From contig CAKUJN010000106.1 of the NCBI GenBank assembly GCA_934661735.1, forward strand, positions 1 to 6,450: a DNA stretch of 6,450 nucleotides, in the 5' to 3' direction. Below, in pieces: positions 1-4,465 of this stretch. Source of the DNA: an uncultured Oscillospiraceae bacterium. GTDB lineage: Bacteria; Bacillota; Clostridia; Oscillospirales; Oscillospiraceae. Under the pieces are notes generated by a model. It was not told the origin of the DNA, did no database searches, and saw only the letters and a program-made list of their open reading frames with translations. Numbering within the stretch: position 1 is the stretch's first letter; every line of letters begins with the position of its first letter. The translations under genes and the position numbers were made by a program.

Positions 1-12
1 TGCTCGTCCTCT

Positions 13-138
13 CCGAATTGCAAACGCTTCGCTGGTTTGCAATTCGGTTCTTATATTGCGCGCTGACGCGCGCGATTTTTTGGCCGCTCCGCGGCCTGAA
101 CGCCCTGACGGGCGCAGGACTGCTATTTTTCTGATAGC
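13..138. repeat. Cluster of five consecutive hairpins
   Basis: Five perfect inverted repeats follow one another. They are CCGAATTGCAAAC (13-25) with 35-47, loop 9; GCGCG (58-62) with 67-71, loop CTGA, followed by a run of T; GGCCGC (82-87) with 91-96, loop TCC; CGCCC (101-105) with 110-114, loop TGAC; and GCTAT (122-126) with 134-138, loop 7. The first has a 13-bp stem. The second, with its T-run at 76-81, could serve as a plus-strand terminator for a gene left of the window, although its stem is short. The density resembles REP-like intergenic repeats. No mobile-element gene is adjacent. Confidence 0.6.
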
Positions 139-243
139 TTATGGTTCCGACGAATGTACTACACGCATTTGCGGGCAGACTGCATCAATTTTGCTTCTGC
201 TCATTTCCGGAATACTCGGCCAATCTCATTCACGCACTGCATA

Positions 244-274
244 CTGTAGGGGCGGACGACTCTGTCCGCCCGTT
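244..274. repeat. Intergenic 31-base repeat, copy 1
   Basis: This copy matches 6333-6363 at 29 of 31 positions; the two differences are adjacent (GC here, AT in copy 2, at repeat positions 9-10). It contains the perfect inverted repeat GGGCGGAC (250-257) / GTCCGCCC (264-271) around the loop GACTCT, so it can fold as an 8-bp hairpin on either strand. Two copies in non-coding DNA about 6.1 kb apart indicate a dispersed intergenic repeat. Function unknown. Confidence 0.75.
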
Positions 275-509
275 CCATTAAAAATTTGCACCACCGGCGA
301 ATGCGTAGATGCGTTCCGAATTCCATGGCAGTGTGTTTTGCCATCCCCTTGCGTGGCAACTGCTTCCGATTGGAGCGTTGTCTCCGCGCAGGCGGCGCTG
401 TAGCGTAGCTTTGTAAAAAGTTTATCGTGTGCTGGCCGCAATGTTCTTCTACGGGGTACTTCTGTGGCACTGCGGTACAACCCGCTCCGTCTCCAAGCGC
501 CTCTTTTTG

Positions 510-541
510 CCCACTTTTTCTGGCAAGGCAGAAAAAGTGGG
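510..541. repeat. Long hairpin, 13-bp stem (copy 1)
   Basis: CCCACTTTTTCTG (510-522) pairs perfectly with CAGAAAAAGTGGG (529-541) around the loop GCAAGG. The core TTTTTCTG-GC(A/T)(A/T)G(G/T)-CAGAAAAA recurs at 6429-6450. There is no T-run beyond the stem, so it is not a standard intrinsic terminator on either strand. It is more likely a dispersed palindromic repeat that co-occurs with the 31-base repeat. Confidence 0.65.
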
Positions 542-730
542 TCTGCGAAGCAACGGTTGCGGTGTCGCCGCAAAAGCGGCAGTCCGGTGAAAACGGATAG
601 ACGGGCCGATGTGCACCCGAAAAGGGTAGGCCGCATCCGTAGCGCTCCTTTGTCGCTGACGGCTGCGCTCGCCATCGGCTCCTACAAGGTACGGTGCAGA
701 ATCGCCGCCGGAGGCAGCAGCTGCGGCAGA

Positions 731-761
731 AAAAGCGCTCCGGCCCAGCCGGAGCGCTTTT
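731..761 (-). terminator. Intrinsic terminator of the uracil permease gene
   Basis: AAAAGCGCTCCGGC (731-744) and GCCGGAGCGCTTTT (748-761) form a perfect 14-bp stem with a 3-nt loop. It begins 11 bases past the permease stop codon. Read on the minus strand the stem runs into TTTTTCTG, the expected U-tract. On the plus strand the four stem Ts are followed by GATATG, so it is mainly a minus-strand terminator. Confidence 0.9.
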
Positions 762-772
762 GATATGCGTGA

Positions 773-2134
773 TTACTGGACAATGAAGTTGACGGATTCG
801 TCGCCCTGCTTGTCCGCGCCGTACTCATAATCCTTGCCGGGCATGACAGCGTTGAGGACGATGCCGACAATCGAGCCGACCGCCAGACCCGACAGGCTGA
901 TGGGGCCGAGCGGCAGGGAGCCTGCGCTGGAGTAGCTGATGCCGATGGACAGGACCAGAATCAGAGCCGCGACCAGAACATTGCGGGACTTGGTGAAGTC
1001 GACCTTGTTTTCCACAACGTTGCGCACGCCGACCGCGGAGATCATGCCGTAGAGCACCAGGCTGACGCCGCCGATGGTGCCGCTGGGCATGGAGGAGATG
1101 ATGGCCGCGAACTTCGGGCTGAAGGAGAACAGCATGGCCAGAACCGCCGCGATGCGGATGACACGCGGGTCATAGATTTTGCTCAGCGCCAGAACGCCGG
1201 TGTTTTCGCCGTAGGTGGTGTTGGCCGGCGCGCCGAAGAGCGCCGCAAGCGTCGTTGCCAGACCGTCGCCCATCAGGGTACGGTGCAGACCTGGGTCCTC
1301 AATATAGTTGCGGTTGCAGGTGGAGGAGATGGCGGAGATGTCGCCGATGTGCTCGACCATGGTTGCAAGGCTCAGCGGAACGATGGTGATAACCGCCGTC
1401 AGCAGCTTGCCGCCGTCGACATTGCCGTTCAGGAACAGGCCGAACACGGTTTCATCGCGGTAGATGGGAAGCGCGAACCATTTTGCGTCGTTGACGTTCT
1501 GAATCAGCGTGTTGCGGACATTCGCGTCGGCGATGACCGCAATCAGGTACGAGCCGATAACGCCCAGCAGGATGGGGATAATCTTGACCATGCCCTTGCC
1601 CCAGATGTTGGCGGCGATGATGATGACGATCGCAGCCAGTGCAATCCACCAGTTCTGCGAGCAGTTGTTGATGGCGGAGGAGGAGAGGTTCAGACCGATG
1701 GCGATGATGATGGGGCCGGTGACGATGGGCGGGAAGAAGCGCATGACCTTTTTCGCGCCGAACGCCTTAAAGAGCAGTGCAAGCACGACGTACACGAGAC
1801 CCGCGCACGCAACGCCGAAGCAGGCGTAGGGAAGCATTTCCCTGTTGGGGGTGGTGCCGTCGATCAGGGGCGCGATGGTGGCGTAGCCGCCGAGGAACGC
1901 GAACGACGAGCCGAGGAAGGCCGGAACCTTGCCGCCGGTGATGAGGTGGAACAGCAGCGTGCCGAGACCGGCAAACAGCAGCGTGGTGGATACGTCCAGA
2001 CCTGTCAGAATCGGGACGAGGACGGTTGCGCCGAACATGGCGAACATGTGCTGGAAGCCCAGCAGAAGCATACGGCCTGTGCCGAGCTGTCTGGCATCGT
2101 AGATGCCGTTTTCCGGAATGCTCTTCTTACCCAT
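773..2134 (-). CDS. uraA: Uracil permease, NCS2 (nucleobase:cation symporter-2) family
   Basis: A 453-residue inner-membrane transporter expected to import uracil, probably with a proton, for pyrimidine salvage. It is hydrophobic throughout with about a dozen membrane segments, the usual NCS2 length and layout. Family signatures are GFQHMFAMFGATVLVP at residues 26-41, the half-helix regions near GSSFAF (75-80), EHIGDISAISS at 261-271, DPGLHRTLMGDGLAT at 280-294, and NTTYGENTGV at 305-314. E261 and E310 correspond to Glu241 and Glu290, which bind uracil in the E. coli UraA structure. His245 of UraA is replaced by D265, a variant I believe is common in Firmicute homologues; this leaves some room for xanthine or a broader substrate. 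The ATG at 2132-2134 is preceded by AAAGGAAG. The gene stands alone, with its own leader, attenuator-like terminator and downstream terminator. Confidence 0.92.
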   Translation of the reverse strand: MGKKSIPENGIYDARQLGTGRMLLLGFQHMFAMFGATVLVPILTGLDVSTTLLFAGLGTLLFHLITGGKVPAFLGSSFAFLGGYATIAPLIDGTTPNREMLPYACFGVACAGLVYVVLALLFKAFGAKKVMRFFPPIVTGPIIIAIGLNLSSSAINNCSQNWWIALAAIVIIIAANIWGKGMVKIIPILLGVIGSYLIAVIADANVRNTLIQNVNDAKWFALPIYRDETVFGLFLNGNVDGGKLLTAVITIVPLSLATMVEHIGDISAISSTCNRNYIEDPGLHRTLMGDGLATTLAALFGAPANTTYGENTGVLALSKIYDPRVIRIAAVLAMLFSFSPKFAAIISSMPSGTIGGVSLVLYGMISAVGVRNVVENKVDFTKSRNVLVAALILVLSIGISYSSAGSLPLGPISLSGLAVGSIVGIVLNAVMPGKDYEYGADKQGDESVNFIVQ

Positions 2135-2162
2135 TTCTTCCTTTACTACCTTTCCTTTCTTT

Positions 2163-2174
2163 CCGCCGCGGCGG
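2163..2174. repeat. GC palindrome in the permease leader
   Basis: CCGCCGCGGCGG is a perfect 12-base palindrome between the leader terminator and the permease ribosome binding site. In RNA it could fold as CCGC/GCGG with a CGCG loop. It does not cover the purine-rich Shine-Dalgarno stretch at about 2136-2155. It could be a dimer-type operator or simply GC-rich filler. Confidence 0.35.
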
Positions 2175-2190
2175 TCCGGCGCATTCGCAT

Positions 2191-2232
2191 AAAAAAAGAA
2201 TTGTGAAATGGAAATACCATTCTCACAATTCT
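2191..2232 (-). terminator. Leader terminator / attenuator upstream of uraA
   Basis: Read on the minus strand, AGAATTGTGA (from 2232 to 2223) pairs perfectly with TCACAATTCT (2206 to 2197). The stem continues as AATGG/CCATT past one bulged base (2222), leaving the loop TATTT. It is followed directly by seven Ts (2197-2191). This is a textbook intrinsic terminator facing the permease gene, about 57 bases before its start codon and within its leader. Because the only promoter seen upstream (2366-2394) would otherwise make the permease mRNA, the likely role is conditional attenuation. On the plus strand no T-run follows, so it acts on the minus strand only. Confidence 0.85.
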
Positions 2233-2330
2233 GAAATCAAACACGAACACGAATCCAATCCGGAAACCAGATCGCCGACAATCAAAACGGAAGCACCGGC
2301 TCCGGTGAAACACATCTTGCGCAGCTTCAT
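2223..2330 (-). CDS. Putative 35-residue leader peptide in the uraA leader
   Basis: A 36-codon frame beginning MKLRKMCFTG and ending CSCLISEL, starting at ATG 2328-2330. It has a perfect AGGAGG (2339-2344) at 8-nt spacing, better than that of the permease itself. Its TGA stop (2223-2225) is the last triplet of the terminator's lower 5' arm, so a ribosome at the end of this frame would block the terminator. There is no run of any one amino acid, which argues against ordinary amino-acid attenuation. The last 66 bases are about 44% U, and leucine is written TTG four times against CTG twice, unlike the CTG-rich neighbours. No homologue recognised. The basic N-terminus, hydrophobic centre and three cysteines would also allow a small exported peptide, but its position favours a regulatory role. 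Confidence 0.55.
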   Translation of the reverse strand: MKLRKMCFTGAGASVLIVGDLVSGLDSCSCLISEL

Positions 2331-2332
2331 GG

Positions 2333-2360
2333 ACGGTACCTCCTTGCTTAAATTTACCGT
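2333..2360 (-). promoter_or_regulatory. 5'-end hairpin presenting the leader-peptide RBS
   Basis: On the minus strand ACGGTA (2360-2355) can pair with TACCGT (2338-2333), leaving a 16-nt loop that contains AGGAGG. The predicted transcription start lies at about 2360, so the hairpin would be at the extreme 5' end of the mRNA. The stem is only 6 bp and would modulate rather than block initiation. The same ACCGT/ACGGT motif also recurs across the -10 element (2356-2360 with 2371-2375), so the DNA could instead be an operator. Confidence 0.4.
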
Positions 2361-2365
2361 GTGCC

Positions 2366-2394
2366 AGTATACGGTGTTTCCGCAGAAATTGCAA
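2366..2394 (-). promoter_or_regulatory. Promoter of the uraA leader
   Basis: On the minus strand, -35 TTGCAA (2394-2389), exact 17-bp spacer, -10 TATACT (2371-2366). The predicted start at about 2360 leaves a leader of roughly 226 bases before the permease ATG, containing the small ORF and the terminator. It separates the permease transcript from the phosphopantetheinyl transferase gene upstream. Confidence 0.8.
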
Positions 2395-2462
2395 CACGGA
2401 GTTTTGCACAAAATAAACAGCATTTCCACAGGAAAAACTGACAAAAAGTGCAAATCTGACCG

Positions 2463-3101
2463 TCAGCGTCCTTGCGCGGCATTTACCGGACAAATCGTCT
2501 CTGGCGGCAGGCAGATCAGCTCCGGCGCGGCAGGCGCCGCCGCAGCCAGAGAAAGCATATGCCCCGCCAGCTCCATCGTTTGCAGGTGCAGGGAAAGCCC
2601 CTCGCACGAAATCTCGTCGTCCAGCACCTCAATCCGCTTCGGCGACAGCCGCAGGCCGAGACCCGTCGCCTTCATGACGGCCTCCTTGCGTGTCCACAGA
2701 TGCGCAAAGCGGTACTCCGGCGACGCATGATACCACGCAAGCTCGCGCGGCGTCAGCACGCCGGACATGTAATACTGCTGCATCGAGCGTCCGCGCGGCT
2801 CGGCGTCCACGCCGACCGGCGCATCGCAGACGGCCAGCGCCGCCAGATCTCCGCCGTGCGTCAGACTGAATTCCGGCCCGTCGGGCAGAAACGGCCTGCC
2901 GTTTTCGCCGTATTGCAGCCGGCCGTCCTCCGTCACGCCCAGCACATGGCGCAGCAGAAGCCCCGCCGCCGCCGAACGAAGCCGCGCGGCCGGAAAACGG
3001 CACTGCTCCGCGCGTTCGCGCCGCGCAGGCGGCAGAAGCGCCAGCGCGCGGTCATAGTATGGCGTCAGCGCACGCACGTCGGTATAGTAAAGCCGCAGCA
3101 T
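2463..3101 (-). CDS. Sfp-type 4'-phosphopantetheinyl transferase
   Basis: A 212-residue cytoplasmic enzyme expected to transfer the 4'-phosphopantetheine arm from coenzyme A to a serine of acyl-, peptidyl- or aryl-carrier proteins. Motifs in order are GENGRPFL (65-72), FSLTHGGD (78-85, the SHS-like motif with its histidine), VGVDAEPRGR (96-105), and WTRKEAVMKATGLGL (136-150). D99, E101 and E140 match the Mg2+-binding acidic residues of the family. The length fits the Sfp/Gsp type rather than the short AcpS type. I chose the ATG at 3099-3101 because GGGGGTGG stands 5 nt before it; a GTG three codons upstream (3108-3110) has no good RBS. It lies 21 bases behind the deoxynucleoside kinase gene, probably co-transcribed. 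No carrier protein or NRPS/PKS gene is visible here, so its substrate is unknown. No strong terminator follows; only a weak CTGAC/GTCAG stem with TTTTT lies near 2427-2466. Confidence 0.88.
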   Translation of the reverse strand: MLRLYYTDVRALTPYYDRALALLPPARRERAEQCRFPAARLRSAAAGLLLRHVLGVTEDGRLQYGENGRPFLPDGPEFSLTHGGDLAALAVCDAPVGVDAEPRGRSMQQYYMSGVLTPRELAWYHASPEYRFAHLWTRKEAVMKATGLGLRLSPKRIEVLDDEISCEGLSLHLQTMELAGHMLSLAAAAPAAPELICLPPETICPVNAAQGR

Positions 3102-3122
3102 ACATTCCACCCCCGTGCCGTT

Positions 3123-3713
3123 TTACGCCTCGATAAACCGGATGATCCCGTCCAGATCGTACTCGCCGCTGTCCATGTCCACAACCAGCGTGCGGTCCTT
3201 CGGGAGCGTTTCATACCACTCGTCGTACAGCGCCTTCAGCTCGTAGACGTACATCAGATCCAGATCGTCCTCGTACGCGCGGCCGCGGCCGCGCATATGC
3301 TCGATGATCGTGCCGACCGAGCATTGCAGATAGATGTATTTGTCAATCGGCGGCATCAGCGACGCAATGCCCTCGCCCAGACGGCAGAGCGTCTGATACT
3401 CGTCCTCGGTCAGGTCGCCCTGATCGCGGCGGTAGCGCGCGATGACCAGATTTTCCAGAAAGCAGCGGTCATAGAAAAACAGCTCCGCCGTCGCCGGATC
3501 GCGCCATTTCGGCTGTGTAAAGTACAGCGACAGAAACGACACCTGCGCATGGAACGTCCAGCGCTTTGTGTCGGCATAATAGTCGGTGATATAGGGGTTG
3601 TCCTGCGGCCGCTCCTCGTGGAACGCCGCGCGGCTGCCAAGCCGCTGCGTCAGGCGCTCCAGAAGCGTCGTCTTTCCGGAGCCGACGGTCCCGCAGATGG
3701 CAATATACTTCAT
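3123..3713 (-). CDS. Deoxynucleoside kinase (dAK/dGK/TK2-like family)
   Basis: A 196-residue cytoplasmic kinase expected to phosphorylate a deoxynucleoside (deoxyadenosine, deoxyguanosine or deoxycytidine) to its 5'-monophosphate in nucleotide salvage. Visible motifs are the P-loop GTVGSGKT (8-15), an acidic HEERP (32-36) at the usual catalytic-glutamate position, YDRCFLEN (81-88, the DR/ERS motif contacting substrate), and the arginine-rich lid RGRGRAYE (141-148). The C-terminal half, DKYIYLQCSV then LDLMYVYELKALYDEWY, is typical of the family, as is the length. The exact substrate cannot be read from sequence. The start at 3711-3713 has AGGGAGG upstream. An in-frame ATG at 3803 would add 30 residues, but it lies upstream of the predicted promoter and translates through a hairpin, so I reject it. 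It is first in a probable operon with the phosphopantetheinyl transferase. Confidence 0.9.
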   Translation of the reverse strand: MKYIAICGTVGSGKTTLLERLTQRLGSRAAFHEERPQDNPYITDYYADTKRWTFHAQVSFLSLYFTQPKWRDPATAELFFYDRCFLENLVIARYRRDQGDLTEDEYQTLCRLGEGIASLMPPIDKYIYLQCSVGTIIEHMRGRGRAYEDDLDLMYVYELKALYDEWYETLPKDRTLVVDMDSGEYDLDGIIRFIEA

Positions 3714-3738
3714 ATCCAGCCCTCCCTGTACACGCAAA

Positions 3739-3763
3739 GGCCCGCTTCCAGCAGAAGCGGGCC
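3739..3763 (-). promoter_or_regulatory. GC hairpin at the 5' end of the kinase mRNA
   Basis: GGCCCGCTTC (3739-3748) pairs perfectly with GAAGCGGGCC (3754-3763) around a 5-nt loop. The promoter at 3769-3797 predicts transcription starting at about 3762, so the minus-strand mRNA would begin with this stem. On the minus strand only TTT then GCGTG follows, too weak for a good terminator. On the plus strand CCTTTATTTTA follows, but no plus-strand gene precedes it. A 5' mRNA-stabilising stem is the simplest reading; a leader attenuator is the alternative. Confidence 0.55.
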
Positions 3764-3768
3764 CCTTT

Positions 3769-3797
3769 ATTTTACACGAAGCGGACGCGGGAAGCAA
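3769..3797 (-). promoter_or_regulatory. Promoter of the kinase-transferase operon
   Basis: On the minus strand, -35 TTGCTT (3797-3792), 17-bp spacer, -10 TAAAAT (3774-3769). It is well placed for the kinase start at 3713, with a leader of about 50 bases. The CIRCE operator lies 22 bp upstream of the -35, so HrcA might also touch this promoter, though the position is less effective than an overlap. Confidence 0.7.
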
Positions 3798-3818
3798 GTC
3801 CATTTTTCGACGGCACGG

Positions 3819-3845
3819 TTAGCACTCAGACGCATAGAGTGCTAA
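3819..3845. promoter_or_regulatory. CIRCE operator (HrcA binding site)
   Basis: TTAGCACTC, nine bases, GAGTGCTAA: an exact match to the CIRCE consensus, binding site of the HrcA heat-shock repressor. Both 9-base arms are perfect. It lies 118 bases before the Hsp20 start codon, in the divergent region, so Hsp20 should be repressed by HrcA and released on heat stress when GroEL is occupied by unfolded protein. The hrcA gene itself is not in the window. Confidence 0.97.
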
Positions 3846-3848
3846 AAT
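3819..3848 (+). promoter_or_regulatory. Candidate hsp20 promoter inside CIRCE
   Basis: TTAGCA (3819-3824), 18 bp, TAAAAT (3843-3848) would make CIRCE itself span the core promoter, so HrcA binding would directly block polymerase. The -35 matches TTGACA at only four of six positions. An alternative is TTGTTC (3878-3883), 18 bp, CATAAT (3902-3907), further downstream. I cannot decide between them from sequence. Confidence 0.4.
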
Positions 3849-3857
3849 TCACAGACC

Positions 3858-3936
3858 GTTCACATAAAAATGCAGAATTGTTCACAACATAGGCCTATTA
3901 TCATAATTGTTAAAAGAACAGCGAAGCGATCCGCTG
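3858..3936 (+). promoter_or_regulatory. Extra repeats and palindromes before hsp20
   Basis: Between CIRCE and the gene are two GTTCACA direct repeats (3858-3864 and 3880-3886, 22 bp apart, about two helical turns), a perfect palindrome ATAGGCCTAT (3889-3898), an AT-rich palindrome ATTATCATAAT (3897-3907), and a short hairpin CAGCG/CGCTG (3919-3923 with 3932-3936). This is more structure than a CIRCE-controlled gene needs and may be a second regulator's site or leader RNA structure. Confidence 0.35.
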
Positions 3937-3963
3937 GAATTCAAAATTTGGAGGTTATGACCT

Positions 3964-4395
3964 ATGTTGGTACCGTATATGCGTAAAAATAATTCCGTTT
4001 CTAACTATAATCCGTTCCGCAGCCTGGATGATCTGGAGCGCGCGTTCTTCTCGGACAACGCCCTTGACGCCTTCCACACCGATATCGTGGACAACGGCTC
4101 GGAGTTTGTGCTGGAGGCCGACCTGCCCGGCTTCAAGAAGGAGGACATTCACGTTGATCTGAGCGGCGATCAGCTGACCATCAGCGCCGAGCGTCATTCC
4201 GACTATGAGGAAAAGGACAAGAAGAACCGCTACGTCCGCTGTGAGCGCTCGTACGGCTCGTTCAGCCGCAGCTTTGATACCACCGGCATCAACACCGACG
4301 GCATCAAGGGGACCTATGAAAACGGCGTTCTGAAGCTGACGCTCCCGAAGCGCGTGGAGACGCAGCCTGAAAGCCGCCGCCTGAATCTGGAATAA
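3964..4395 (+). CDS. Hsp20 family small heat-shock protein (alpha-crystallin domain)
   Basis: A 143-residue ATP-independent cytoplasmic holdase, expected to form oligomers that bind unfolding proteins until DnaK/GroEL systems refold them. The short N-terminal arm includes NPFRSLDDLERAFF (16-29). The alpha-crystallin domain covers about residues 37-129, with FVLEADLPGFKKEDIHVDL (48-66) and the signature GVLKLTLPKR (121-130). The C-terminal LNL (140-142) is the IXI-type motif that docks on neighbouring subunits. The length is typical. The start ATG has GGAGG nine nt upstream (3950-3954), and the opening MLVP resembles other clostridial members. It is the only plus-strand gene, with CIRCE upstream and a terminator downstream. 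AGGT (3952-3955) can pair with ACCT (3960-3963), partly covering the ribosome binding site. Confidence 0.95.
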   Translation: MLVPYMRKNNSVSNYNPFRSLDDLERAFFSDNALDAFHTDIVDNGSEFVLEADLPGFKKEDIHVDLSGDQLTISAERHSDYEEKDKKNRYVRCERSYGSFSRSFDTTGINTDGIKGTYENGVLKLTLPKRVETQPESRRLNLE

Positions 4396-4412
4396 TCGCT
4401 CATAATGAAGCG

Positions 4413-4449
4413 AAAAGCGCCGTCCGGCAGATGCCGGACGGCGCTTTTT
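4413..4449. terminator. Bidirectional terminator between hsp20 and the DUF2207 gene
   Basis: AAAAGCGCCGTCCGGC (4413-4428) pairs perfectly with 4433-4448 around an AGAT loop, a 16-bp stem. The plus strand continues TTTTTGTGTTTTG and the minus strand ends in TTTTCGCTTC. It sits 17 bases after the hsp20 stop codon and 17 bases after the stop codon of the convergent gene, so it serves both, more strongly on the plus strand. Confidence 0.93.
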
Positions 4450-4465
4450 GTGTTTTGACAGAAGA

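Larger units (their letters stand above)
1..772. other. Gene-free, hairpin-rich intergenic region
   Basis: No convincing gene is visible here. Open frames exist on both strands (for example 56-403 plus, 464-763 plus, 226-675 minus), but they overlap one another, lack Shine-Dalgarno sequences, have arginine-, proline- and alanine-rich shadow-like compositions, and run through inverted repeats. The stretch contains a cluster of short hairpins at 13-138, a 31-base repeat with an internal palindrome at 244-274, a weak hairpin ATGGCA/TGCCAT at about 325-344, a 13-bp hairpin at 510-541, and the permease terminator at 731-761. Between these, about 275-505 and 542-730 show no further structure that I can interpret. 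The best reading is accumulated intergenic repeat sequence; a structured RNA cannot be excluded. Confidence 0.6.

Noticed and set aside
688..700. 13-base match GGTACGGTGCAGA repeated at 1277-1289
   Set aside because: One exact 13-mer pair is near chance expectation in a window this size, and the second copy is ordinary coding sequence of the permease.
464..763. Possible 99-residue protein in the left intergenic region
   Set aside because: No Shine-Dalgarno, reads through a 13-bp hairpin and into the permease terminator, arginine-rich; looks like translated repeat.
1283..2206. Long plus-strand open frame of 307 codons opposite the uracil permease
   Set aside because: Antisense shadow of a GC-rich gene: low-complexity, D/G/E/Q-rich product, no RBS, and the opposite strand is an unmistakable NCS2 transporter.
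2135..2360. PyrR-binding attenuator or purine/PreQ1-type riboswitch in the uraA leader
   Set aside because: No PyrR-type anti-antiterminator loop and no recognisable riboswitch core was found by eye; the small ORF explains the layout better. A covariance-model search could overturn this.
3714..3803. 30-residue N-terminal extension of the deoxynucleoside kinase
   Set aside because: It would begin upstream of the predicted promoter and include the 5' hairpin; the P-loop normally lies within the first ten residues, as it does from the start at 3713.
2472..3845. Plus-strand open frame of 457 codons opposite the transferase and kinase
   Set aside because: Arg/Gln/Val-rich shadow spanning two real genes, their promoter and CIRCE; no RBS or recognisable domain.
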